64,000 nt of DNA from Myxococcales bacterium (GTDB taxonomy: Bacteria > Myxococcota_A > Polyangia > Polyangiales > Polyangiaceae), in contig SECP01000039.1 in NCBI GenBank assembly GCA_004193285.1, positions 23,820 to 87,819 on the forward strand, read 5' to 3'. Shown here piece after piece: positions 26,027 through 34,845 of the stretch. The first letter of the stretch is position 1. Each line of letters starts with the position of its first letter. The notes under the pieces are model-generated. The model was not told the origin of the DNA. It made no database searches and saw nothing but the letters and a program-made list of their open reading frames with translations. Made by a program: the position numbers and the translations under genes.

Positions 26027-26853
26027 AGAGGCTCGATGCGAGGCTCGTCCGTGCGAGAGAGGTGCACGATGGAGCGGGCAGGGGCGGACAGGAAGCCCGA
26101 GGGGGGCGTCTCCACGTCACACGCGAGCAGAGAAAAGCAGGAGCTTTCGATGCTCGGAATGCGCGCTTTGCGCAGTCCTTCTTCGCCCAGCAGCTCCTCC
26201 ATCTCGAACCGGCCCTTCCAGCGGCGCAGCACCACGGAGCCGGTGCGGGTCACCGCGATGAGCAGCTCACCGTTGGTAACCAGGATGTCCCCGCTGTTCT
26301 CTCCGTGACCTTCCTCCGCGGACAGGCGATCCACGAGCGCGATGGAAGCCCGCAGGGCGGCGGCGACATGCTCGCCCTGAACGTGCGCGTCATCCAAGTG
26401 CCCGGCGTCGTGCAGGAACGACAGGAAGAGGTAGAAGAAGCACTCGCTGTCCGTCTCGCCTCGCACGTTGCGCCGCAAAAACTCTGGCTGAGACTCCAGG
26501 AGGCGCGAGCGCAACCGGTCGAAACCGACGATGGTGCCCGTTTGAGCGAACAGCCACGCCCGGTAGCGAAACGGGTGCGTGTTCTCGGTGCGCAGCGCGC
26601 CGACGCTCGCGCGACGCACGTGGCCGAGCATGACGTCCGTCCGGACGTCCTCGGCCGCCTCCACGAGGTCAATCTCCTCGCGGTCGTCGATGGGGCGACG
26701 GCGGAGCAGCACTTCCCCGGCTTGATAGAAGCCGAGGCCCCACCCGAGCGGCTCGCCGTCCGTGCGGCGGGCCTTGAGTAGCGTGCGATTCGCCTCCAGC
26801 ACTCGGGCGCCCAGGTCAGCGCGGTTCCCGATAAAGCCGAACATGCGTGCCAT
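26023..26853 (-). CDS. Class II glutamine amidotransferase-like protein without the N-terminal Cys
   Basis: The start at ATG 26853 gives MARMFGFIGNR, aligning to the MCRxFGF start of GATase class II proteins of the YafJ/EgtC type. Other family motifs are present: LGWGLGFYQAG, HVRRASVGALRTENTHPF, the ETDSECFFYLFL segment with conserved Asp/Glu, and a C-terminal beta domain with FSLLACDVETPP. In active members residue 2 is the catalytic cysteine exposed by Met removal; here codon 2 is GCA (Ala). No upstream in-frame start would place a Cys at this position. It is either a non-catalytic relative or uses other chemistry. Length (276 residues) is normal. Confidence 0.78.
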   Translation of the reverse strand: MARMFGFIGNRADLGARVLEANRTLLKARRTDGEPLGWGLGFYQAGEVLLRRRPIDDREEIDLVEAAEDVRTDVMLGHVRRASVGALRTENTHPFRYRAWLFAQTGTIVGFDRLRSRLLESQPEFLRRNVRGETDSECFFYLFLSFLHDAGHLDDAHVQGEHVAAALRASIALVDRLSAEEGHGENSGDILVTNGELLIAVTRTGSVVLRRWKGRFEMEELLGEEGLRKARIPSIESSCFSLLACDVETPPSGFLSAPARSIVHLSRTDEPRIEPL

Positions 26854-27076
26854 GGTTCTTGGGGGTGCGGATCCGGTGGGTGAAAGTCCGGAATGCCGAT
26901 GACAAGCATACCGCCCCCCAGCCTGCTCCGCACGCGGCTTCGTCGCTCCGGCGCCTCTCGGCCTTGCTGCCACTTTCGAAACACGATGGAGGCGCGCGGA
27001 TTTGGCCGCTCAGCCAGCGAGCCGCTATCATTGGCCTGGGCGGACTTCACCCGTGCGCCGGAGCATCGAAACCGAG

Positions 27077-27814
27077 ATGGAGCGCGAAGCCTTCACGGAA
27101 GCACTGCTGAGAGTGATGGAAGCGAAGGAGCACTGGGCCTGGCGGCACTTCACCGAGGGCCGAGTGCCGCGCGAGCTACTCCACATCCACCTCGAGCAGG
27201 AATACGCCACCTACGTACGCGATTTCCCGGTATTGGTGGGGCGCGCGTACGTCGCGTGCCCCATTGCCTCGGTGCGGCGCGAGCTGATCGAGAACGTGTT
27301 CGAAGAGGAAACGGGGCGGCTCGGCGCCGGGCGCCCTCACCCTGAGCTGTTTTTGGAGTATCCGCGCGGCCTCGGCATGGACCTCACGCGTTTCGACCGG
27401 GTGGAGCTGCTACCGGGGGCGGCGGCTTACCGCGAGCTTTTGGACCGATGCACCCTCGACGGCGGTTGGGAGGTGGGGGCCGCCGTCACCACCTTGTTCC
27501 TGGAAGGAACGAAGTTCGATCGCGGCGAGCTGTCCAAGGACGCGCCCAGGCGCCCTGCGCCGCCCCTCACGGAGCACCCTCTCGTCAAGCACTACGGGCT
27601 CCCGCTGGAGGCGCTGGCGCTGACGCGCGCGCACCGAAGCGTCGAGGGGGGGCATCGCGCGTCCGCCTGGCGGAGCATTCTGGACTACGTGACCGAGCCG
27701 GCGCGTCAGCAGGCGGTGGTGAGCGCCATGCAGGCTGCGCTGGAGCACTGGCTTCGTTACCGTGATGATGTAGCGACTGCGTGTGGAATTGTGCGAGAGC
27801 GCGACCACGATTAA
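27077..27814 (+). CDS. Haem-oxygenase-fold (TenA/PqqC/CADD-like) protein
   Basis: The ATG at 27077 is the most sensible start for this 245-residue all-helical protein; a GTG at 27053 is an alternative. It has the pattern of the TenA/PqqC/CADD superfamily: HWAWRHFTEGRVPRELLHIHLEQEY, then ENVFEEETGRLG, an LFLEGTKFD helix, and VEGGHRASAWRSIL. The Glu in HLEQEY, Glu/Glu in FEEETG and His in EGGHR are positioned like metal ligands of haem-oxygenase-like di-iron proteins. The family includes oxidases and non-metal enzymes, so the reaction cannot be stated. It stands alone between divergent and co-directional unrelated genes. Confidence 0.72.
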   Translation: MEREAFTEALLRVMEAKEHWAWRHFTEGRVPRELLHIHLEQEYATYVRDFPVLVGRAYVACPIASVRRELIENVFEEETGRLGAGRPHPELFLEYPRGLGMDLTRFDRVELLPGAAAYRELLDRCTLDGGWEVGAAVTTLFLEGTKFDRGELSKDAPRRPAPPLTEHPLVKHYGLPLEALALTRAHRSVEGGHRASAWRSILDYVTEPARQQAVVSAMQAALEHWLRYRDDVATACGIVRERDHD

Positions 27815-27827
27815 AGTCCGCCGCCAG

Positions 27828-28610
27828 ATGACGAAGTCCCTGCTCGTGCTGGCACTTGGGCTCTCGGCGTGCGGCGCCGTTTACCCGCAGCTGGAAACTC
27901 CCGTGCGCACGCCCCCGGCGCACGTCGCCCTCGTCCCGCCGCCGCCCGACGACCTGGTGTTCCTCAAGTTTGCGGGCGCGGTCATCCCGTCTCGGACCCG
28001 TGATGGGCGCACGTGGGACTCGGTGGGGGGCGCTTTGCCGGACGCGTTCGCGAAGTTGTCGGTGGATGGAAAGGTCTTGTTGGAGACGCCGGTACAAAGC
28101 GACTCGCTCACCCCGACGTGGCCAGGGCAGCGCATTGCCAACTACCAGGTGCGCGCCGGCGCGTCGGTCAAGGTGGAGCTGTGGGACAGCAATCCTCTCA
28201 ACAACCACCCCATCTGCGTCTCCGACGTGCGCTTGGATCCAGGCGAAGATCCCATGCAGATTAACTGCAATAGCGGCGCGGAGATTCGGCTCCTCGTACA
28301 GCCAGCTCATGGCAAGCTCGGCGTAGGTCTGTTCTACGAGCTGCGGCAGGATGAAGTGGTGGTGACGCGGGTGCTGAAAGAATCGCCGGCGGCCCGGGCG
28401 GGGCTTGTGCGCGGCGACCAACTGCTCAAGATCCAAGGCAAGGCCGTAATGACGATGGAAGACGGCGAAGCCCAGAGCCTCATCAACGCCAACGCGGCCA
28501 CCGGCGTGAGCTTGCTCGTGCGCAAGGCGGACAAGACCGAGCTCGAGCTCACCCTCAAGGAGGGCGCTATCTATCCGGTGCAGGGCGAAGGCGTCACGAT
28601 CGATGGCTGA
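27828..28610 (+). CDS. PDZ-domain lipoprotein with C2-like domain
   Basis: The ATG at 27828 yields a lipoprotein signal with lipobox GLSAC-G. The mature part has a C2-like beta sandwich (about residues 45-155: LFLKF-type start, VKVELWDSNPLNNHPI, CVSDVRLDPGED), then a PDZ domain (about 170-250). The PDZ shows GVGLFYELRQDEVVVTRVLKESPAARAGLVRGDQLLKIQGKAV-type order of strands and the GL carboxylate-loop equivalent. No protease domain is present, so this is a binding or scaffold lipoprotein of the envelope. Its stop overlaps the ygfZ start by eight bases, which suggests co-translation but no obvious shared role. Confidence 0.7.
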   Translation: MTKSLLVLALGLSACGAVYPQLETPVRTPPAHVALVPPPPDDLVFLKFAGAVIPSRTRDGRTWDSVGGALPDAFAKLSVDGKVLLETPVQSDSLTPTWPGQRIANYQVRAGASVKVELWDSNPLNNHPICVSDVRLDPGEDPMQINCNSGAEIRLLVQPAHGKLGVGLFYELRQDEVVVTRVLKESPAARAGLVRGDQLLKIQGKAVMTMEDGEAQSLINANAATGVSLLVRKADKTELELTLKEGAIYPVQGEGVTIDG

Positions 28611-29400
28611 GCACGCGCTCGAGCGCGACACGCTCATCGTGCGCGGGCCGGACCGCAAAACGTGGCTGGATGGCCTGCTGACCTGCAAGGTGCCGGACGT
28701 CGCGCCAGGAGTAGCCGGCTACGGCTTGCTGCTGACCAAACAGGGTAAAATCGTTACGGACGCGTTCTTGGTGGACGACGGAGCGGCCCTGTTCGTCGGC
28801 GTCGCCCCTGGCCAGGGCCCCGCGGTGCGTGACCTTCTGGACCGCTACCTGGTGATGGAGGACGCCGAGCTATCAGTCGCCGAGCCGCCGCTCGCTTGGC
28901 GCCTCCTTACGGACGGCGTCGACCCCGTAGCCGGCGCTGCTCACGGCCTACTCACGCTCGGTAGCTTGCGCGCTCAGCTCGTCGCTGTACCGCACGCAGC
29001 GGAGGCGCCGAGCGCTGCTCCGCTGCTCGCCGAGCACGGTCTCGGCGTGTTCGGTGTGGATTTCGGCGAGCGCGACAACCCCCACGAGGCGTCGCTCGAC
29101 CGCATCGCGGTGTCCTGGACGAAGGGCTGCTACCTGGGCCAGGAGGTCGTCTGCATGCAAGACATGCGCGGCAAGGTGAAGCGGCGTCTCGTCGCGCTGG
29201 AGGGCAGCGAGGCCTTGCGCACGGCTGGCGCGGGGCCGGTCTTGGCGGCGGACGGCAGCGTCGTAGGCCAGGTGTCCAGCGTGCACGCGACGGCGGCGGG
29301 AGCGCGCGTTTTGGCGAGTATTTCTACGTCGGCTCTGGAGTCGCAGGCGGCGCTCAGCGTGCAGGGGGAAGCGCTCCGCCCGGCGTTAAAAGTGAGCTAG
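28603..29400 (+). CDS. ygfZ: YgfZ/GcvT-like folate-binding Fe-S maintenance protein
   Basis: This 265-residue protein has the GcvT-like folate-binding fold and the YgfZ signature KGCYLGQEVV with the conserved Cys, plus upstream LLTKQGKIVTDAF and downstream GKVKRRLVAL. YgfZ (IbaG57-type) proteins use tetrahydrofolate to support assembly or repair of certain iron-sulfur enzymes, among them the tRNA methylthiotransferase MiaB. Length is slightly shorter than in E. coli. The gene starts inside the end of the PDZ lipoprotein gene and is followed by cysK 15 bases later, so sulfur metabolism genes are adjacent. Confidence 0.85.
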   Translation: MAEHALERDTLIVRGPDRKTWLDGLLTCKVPDVAPGVAGYGLLLTKQGKIVTDAFLVDDGAALFVGVAPGQGPAVRDLLDRYLVMEDAELSVAEPPLAWRLLTDGVDPVAGAAHGLLTLGSLRAQLVAVPHAAEAPSAAPLLAEHGLGVFGVDFGERDNPHEASLDRIAVSWTKGCYLGQEVVCMQDMRGKVKRRLVALEGSEALRTAGAGPVLAADGSVVGQVSSVHATAAGARVLASISTSALESQAALSVQGEALRPALKVS

Positions 29401-29415
29401 GCTTCGCGTCAGCCT

Positions 29416-30345
<930 letters not shown>

Positions 30346-30366
30346 GCGCCGGCGCCGCGCGGCCGT

Positions 30367-31161
30367 TCAGTGCCCTTTGAACACCGGCGCGCGGCGCTCC
30401 AGGAAGGCGCGCACGCCCTCTTTGGCGTCCGCGCTCTCGAGCAGCGCGAGCTGGCCTTCGCGCTCACGGAGGAGCGCGGCTTCGAGCGCCGCGGCGTTCT
30501 CGTGCACGGCGGCTTTGATGCGCGCGAGTGAAAGCGGGGGACCCGCTGCCAGCGTCGTGGCGAGCGCGAGCGCGGCCGCTTCCGCGTCCTTGTCCGCGGT
30601 CAGGCTGGAGGCGAGCCCGAGCGAGACGGCCTGGGCCGCATCGATGCGCGAGCCCAGCATCAGCATCTCCAGCGCGCGCGCTGGCCCAAGCAACCGGGTG
30701 AGGAAGTAGCTGCCGCCGCCGTCCGGCATCAGGCCGATCGCGACGAACTTCTCCTGCAGGTAGCCAGACTCGGCGAAAACCCGAAAGTCACAGGCGAGCG
30801 CCAAATCCGCGCCAAAGCCGACGGCGGGCCCCGTCACCGCCGCGACCACCGGCTTGGGCAGCTTCACGATCCGGAGGCTGAGCGCTTGAAAGCGGTCCAG
30901 CACGCGGCCGGCGGCGCCGCCCCCGGCTTCTATCTCCTGGGCGATGATGCGCACGTCCGCCCCCGAGCAGAACGCGCCCGGCACGCCGGAGAGCACGATG
31001 GCGCGCACCGCGCTCGCGCTCTCTGCGTCGGAAAACGCGCTCGAAAGCGCGTCTACCGTCTCCGGGGTGAGCGCGTTCTTGGCGCTCGGGCGCTGCAGCC
31101 GAACCAGGCGTACGGCGCCGTGATCTTGGACCAGGACCTCGGGGATAGAACCAGCCGTCAT
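30367..31161 (-). CDS. Enoyl-CoA hydratase/isomerase (crotonase family)
   Basis: The 264-residue product has the crotonase fold: SGVPGAFCSGADVRII (first oxyanion-hole strand), AAVTGPAVGFGADLALACD (second), and LMPDGGGSYFLTRLLGPARALEM. At the position where hydratases usually have the second catalytic Glu, this protein has Asp in PDGGG, as in PaaG-type isomerases and related enzymes. A 1,2-epoxyphenylacetyl-CoA-isomerase-like or delta-isomerase role is more likely than hydration, though the exact substrate is not decided by sequence. No phenylacetate genes are nearby. Confidence 0.85.
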   Translation of the reverse strand: MTAGSIPEVLVQDHGAVRLVRLQRPSAKNALTPETVDALSSAFSDAESASAVRAIVLSGVPGAFCSGADVRIIAQEIEAGGGAAGRVLDRFQALSLRIVKLPKPVVAAVTGPAVGFGADLALACDFRVFAESGYLQEKFVAIGLMPDGGGSYFLTRLLGPARALEMLMLGSRIDAAQAVSLGLASSLTADKDAEAAALALATTLAAGPPLSLARIKAAVHENAAALEAALLREREGQLALLESADAKEGVRAFLERRAPVFKGH

Positions 31162-31206
31162 AGCCCGAGCATGCCCGACCCTTCCCGGGCGTGCTAGAGC
31201 GCGCGC

Positions 31207-32052
31207 ATGGGCGACCGCATCGATCTACCCGCCAGCCGAAGGCTCGAAGAGCAGCAGGGCGAGACGTACCCCCGGCTCGTCGCGATCATGCAGCGCCTGC
31301 TCGCGCCGGACGGCTGCCCCTGGGACCGCGAGCAGAGCTACGCCTCGCTGCGGAAGTACGTGCTCGAGGAGGCGTGCGAGGTGATCGACGCCATCGATTC
31401 GGGCCGCCCGGAAGCGCTGGTGGACGAGCTGGGAGACTTGCTACTGCAGGTCGTCTTCCTGGGCGAGCTGGCGCGCCGGGACGGCAAGTTCGGACCGGAC
31501 GACGTGGTGCACGCCATCGCCTCCAAGCTCGTCCGCCGGCACCCGCACGTCTTTGGCGACGTCGAGGTGAGCGGCAGCGAAGAGGTCCTCACCAACTGGG
31601 AAGAGATCAAGCGCGGAGAGTACGGCGACCGAGGTCTGCTCGCGGGTCTCCCCAGCTCTTTTCCGGCGCTCGCGCGCGCGCAGCGCCTGAGCGATAAGGT
31701 CAGCAAGGTGGGCTTCGATTGGCCGGACGCGCGGGGCTCGCGCGAGAAGGTGACGGAGGAGCTGGCCGAGCTGGACCGCGCGGTCGCCGGCGAGTCCCAG
31801 GAGCGCATCGAGAGCGAGCTGGGCGACGTCTTGTTCGCGCTCGTCAACTTCGCGCGCCATCAAGGGGTGGACGCCGAGCTCGCGCTGCGTAAAACCGCGG
31901 ACCGCTTCTCCGGTCGCTTCGCGCACGTGGAGGCGCGCGTGAAGGAGCAGCACGGCGGCTTCCCGACCGACGAAAAGGGCAAGCCGACTCGAGGCGTGCC
32001 GCTCGAAACGCTGGACGGCTATTGGAACGAAGCCAAGGAGCGAGGACTATGA
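31207..32052 (+). CDS. mazG: MazG-type nucleoside triphosphate pyrophosphohydrolase
   Basis: This 281-residue protein contains two MazG domains. The first has CPWDREQSYASLRKYVLEEACEVIDAID and DELGDLLLQVVF, with the four Mg-binding acidic residues EExxE and ExxD. The second repeats the pattern (VTEELAELDRAV, ESELGDVLFALVNFAR). It hydrolyses NTPs, including aberrant ones and perhaps MazG-controlled ppGpp pools, to NMP and pyrophosphate. The stop overlaps the rlmN start (ATGA). Confidence 0.92.
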   Translation: MGDRIDLPASRRLEEQQGETYPRLVAIMQRLLAPDGCPWDREQSYASLRKYVLEEACEVIDAIDSGRPEALVDELGDLLLQVVFLGELARRDGKFGPDDVVHAIASKLVRRHPHVFGDVEVSGSEEVLTNWEEIKRGEYGDRGLLAGLPSSFPALARAQRLSDKVSKVGFDWPDARGSREKVTEELAELDRAVAGESQERIESELGDVLFALVNFARHQGVDAELALRKTADRFSGRFAHVEARVKEQHGGFPTDEKGKPTRGVPLETLDGYWNEAKERGL

Positions 32053-33212
32053 CGACCGCGGTGGACCCTGTCGGCCGCCTGCCGGAGGAGTGGCGGGAAG
32101 CCATGCAGGCGCTGGGCGAAAAACCGTTCCGCGCCGAGCAGGTATTCCGCTGGATTCACGAGCGCGGCGTCCTCGATCCGGAGCAGATGTCGGACTTGAG
32201 CAAGCCCCTGCGCGAGAAGCTGAAGGAGAGCGGTTTCGCGCCGCCGGCGCGGGTGGCGGAGAAGCACGCGGCCGCGGACGGCACGCGCAAGCTCGTGCTG
32301 GAGCTGCATAGCGGCGCGCGCGTCGAGTGCGTCATCATCCCGATGACGGACTTGAACGACGCGGACGCCTCTGCCGCGCCGGAGGACGACGACGAGGATC
32401 GCGACGGGAGCGCTCCCGGCAAGACGCGCATCACGCTCTGCGTCTCCACCCAGTATGGTTGCGCGATGGGCTGCGTGTTCTGCGCCAGCGGTCAGGCTGG
32501 CTTGCAGCGCGGCCTCACCGCCTCGGAGATCGTCGCGCAAGTTCTCATCTCCAAGCAGCACCTGGAGCCGCACGAGGAGCTGAAGAACCTCGTCTTCATG
32601 GGCATGGGGGAGCCGCTCCACCACTACGAGGAGACCGCGCGCGCCATTCGCCTGCTCACGCACCCCACCGCGCGCGGCATGAGCCCGCGTCGCATCACGG
32701 TCAGCACCGTGGGCCTAGTCCCCGGCATCGCGCGTTTGGGAGCGGATTTCGGCGGCAAAGTCGGGCTCGCGGTGTCGCTGCACGCCCCGAACGACGACGT
32801 GCGCGATCGCATCATGCCGATGAACCGCAAGTATCCCATCGTGGAGCTGATGCGCGCCTTGCGAGAGTACCCGCTGCCCATGCGGCGCCGCATCACCATC
32901 GAGTACACGCTCATGAACGAGGTGAACGACGAGGTCAGCCACGCGCGCGAGCTCGTGCAGCTCCTACGCGGCCTCCGCGTCAAAGTGAACCTCATCCCCA
33001 TGAACCCGATCAGCGCCTCCGAGCTGAAGGCGCCGAGCGGCGCGCGGGTCGCGGCTTTCCAGCGAGTGCTGTCGGAGAACGGAGTCTCGTGCTTCGTGCG
33101 CACCCGGCGCGGGGACGAAGTGTCGGCCGCGTGCGGCCAGCTCGCCATCGCCGACGACCTCGTCCGGAAGAAGCGCGAGCGCGACGCGCAGCGCGAAGCA
33201 AACAAGTCGTAA
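32049..33212 (+). CDS. rlmN: RlmN dual-specificity rRNA/tRNA adenine C2-methyltransferase with an acidic insert
   Basis: AAGGAG nine bases upstream and the ATGA overlap with mazG support the ATG at 32049. The radical-SAM cluster cysteines are Cys138, Cys142 and Cys145 (CAMGCVFC). GEPLHHYEE, STVGLVPGI and SLHAPNDDVRD motifs follow. The C-terminal Cys in AACGQLA is the methyl-carrying cysteine. The enzyme methylates C2 of A2503 in 23S rRNA and A37 in some tRNAs. An unusual feature is an acidic, likely disordered insert between residues 99 and 126 (rich in D, E and A) just before the LCVSTQYGC strand, where most RlmN proteins have only a short turn. Confidence 0.92.
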   Translation: MTTAVDPVGRLPEEWREAMQALGEKPFRAEQVFRWIHERGVLDPEQMSDLSKPLREKLKESGFAPPARVAEKHAAADGTRKLVLELHSGARVECVIIPMTDLNDADASAAPEDDDEDRDGSAPGKTRITLCVSTQYGCAMGCVFCASGQAGLQRGLTASEIVAQVLISKQHLEPHEELKNLVFMGMGEPLHHYEETARAIRLLTHPTARGMSPRRITVSTVGLVPGIARLGADFGGKVGLAVSLHAPNDDVRDRIMPMNRKYPIVELMRALREYPLPMRRRITIEYTLMNEVNDEVSHARELVQLLRGLRVKVNLIPMNPISASELKAPSGARVAAFQRVLSENGVSCFVRTRRGDEVSAACGQLAIADDLVRKKRERDAQREANKS

Positions 33213-33456
33213 AGGGGTCGTAGCCCGCTGCCTGGGGCTGCCGCCGCGCGGCCCGATCGGCAGAAGGCTGTCGTGTCGACCCCAGGTGGCTTCGCCGCGC
33301 CCAGCCGCATCGGGAGCGGGACGTGACCGTGAAGAGCGCGAGCGGGTCCGCTCTTGGTCGGGTAGGGAGCCGAAAAGGATAGAGGGCGCGGGAGGCGCCG
33401 CTCCGCCGCCCCGAGTCGCCCTCGCGGAGGCTTCTTCCTCATCCTATAGTGAGGTG

Positions 33457-34845
33457 ATGTTCAAGCGCGTGCTGGTCGCGAATCGCGGGGAGATTGCCGT
33501 TCGAATTTTCCGCACGCTCGAGCGGCTCGGGGTGGAGAGCGTCGCGGTTTTCTCCGACGCGGACGTAGCGGCTCCCCACGTGGCCGCGGCGGATCAGGCG
33601 TTTCGGCTCGGCCCGGCGCCGCTCGCGCAGAGCTACTTGAACGCGGACTTGGTGCTCACGGCCGCGCTCGAGAGCGGCGCAGACGCGGTGCACCCTGGCT
33701 ACGGCCTGCTGAGCGAAAACGCCGCGTTCGCGGAGAAGGTGCGCGCCGCCGGCATCACCTTCATCGGTCCGCCCGCTAGCGCGCTGGAGGCGATGGGGGA
33801 CAAGCTGCGCGCTCGCGCGGTGGCGCGCTCGGTCGCGGTCGAGCCTCCGCCGGGCACGGACGGCCCGGTCGCGCCCGACGACGGCGAGCGCTTGCTCGCG
33901 GAGGCAGCGCGCATCGGCTACCCGGTCTTGATCAAGGCCGCGGGTGGCGGCGGCGGCATCGGCATGCAAATCGTGCGCGCGCCGGCGGACCTCGCGCGCG
34001 CCGCGCAGACCTGCGCCGACCGCGGCCGAGCCGCCTTCGCCGACGAGCGGATTTACCTGGAGCGCTACGTAGACCAGCCGCGCCACGTCGAGGTTCAGGT
34101 GCTCTGCGACGAGCACGGCGGCGCGGTCGCGCTCGGGGAGCGAGAGTGCAGCGTGCAGCGCCGCCATCAGAAGATCATCGAGGAGTCCCCCTCGCCGGCG
34201 GCCTTCTTCGAAGGGGAGGAGGGTGCGGCGCGGCGGCGCGCGCTGCACGCAGCGGCGCTCTCGGTGGTGAAGGCGGTAGGCTACGTGGGCGCGGGTACGG
34301 TGGAGTTCGTTGCCAGCAGCGGGGGCGAGCTGTTCTTTCTCGAGGTCAATGCGCGGCTGCAAGTCGAGCATCCAGTGACGGAGCTCGTCACCGGTTTGGA
34401 TCTGGTGGAGCAGCAGCTCCTGGTCGCGAGCGGCTCGGCGCTGGCGCCGGCAGTGCTCGGGGCCGCGTCTTGCGGTCACGCGGTCGAGGCGCGCGTCTAT
34501 GCTGAGGATCCCGCGCGCGGCTTCTTGCCGCAGCCAGGTCGAGTCGAGGAGCTCACGTGGCCGGCCGGGGAAGGCATCCGTGTCGACGCGGGGATCGCGC
34601 AGGGCTCGGAGGTGACGCCCCATTACGATCCCATGCTTGCCAAGATCATCGCTTACGCGGCCACCCGAGCGGAGGCGATCGCCCGGCTGGTCAGCGCGCT
34701 CGAGCACACCAAGCTACGCCTGGTGGGGCCCAAGGGTGATCGAACGACGAACTTGGCGTTTTTGCGCCAGGTTTTGGGATCGCCGGAGTTTGCCGCCGGC
34801 GCCTACGACACCTCGCTCGCCGAGCGGCTGGTGAAGGGCGGATGA
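33457..34845 (+). CDS. Biotin carboxylase (ATP-grasp subunit of an acyl-CoA carboxylase)
   Basis: The ATG at 33457 starts the standard MFKRVLVANRGEIAVRI motif. The ATP-grasp hallmarks follow: AGGGGGIGMQI (glycine loop), GERECSVQRRHQKIIEE, and EVNARLQVEHPVTEL with the metal and bicarbonate-binding residues. The length of 462 residues fits a stand-alone biotin carboxylase (AccC, PccA or MccA N-terminal type) without a fused biotin carrier. No BCCP or carboxyltransferase gene is in the window, so which carboxylase it belongs to is unknown. Its stop overlaps the mutase start (ATGA). Confidence 0.9.
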   Translation: MFKRVLVANRGEIAVRIFRTLERLGVESVAVFSDADVAAPHVAAADQAFRLGPAPLAQSYLNADLVLTAALESGADAVHPGYGLLSENAAFAEKVRAAGITFIGPPASALEAMGDKLRARAVARSVAVEPPPGTDGPVAPDDGERLLAEAARIGYPVLIKAAGGGGGIGMQIVRAPADLARAAQTCADRGRAAFADERIYLERYVDQPRHVEVQVLCDEHGGAVALGERECSVQRRHQKIIEESPSPAAFFEGEEGAARRRALHAAALSVVKAVGYVGAGTVEFVASSGGELFFLEVNARLQVEHPVTELVTGLDLVEQQLLVASGSALAPAVLGAASCGHAVEARVYAEDPARGFLPQPGRVEELTWPAGEGIRVDAGIAQGSEVTPHYDPMLAKIIAYAATRAEAIARLVSALEHTKLRLVGPKGDRTTNLAFLRQVLGSPEFAAGAYDTSLAERLVKGG

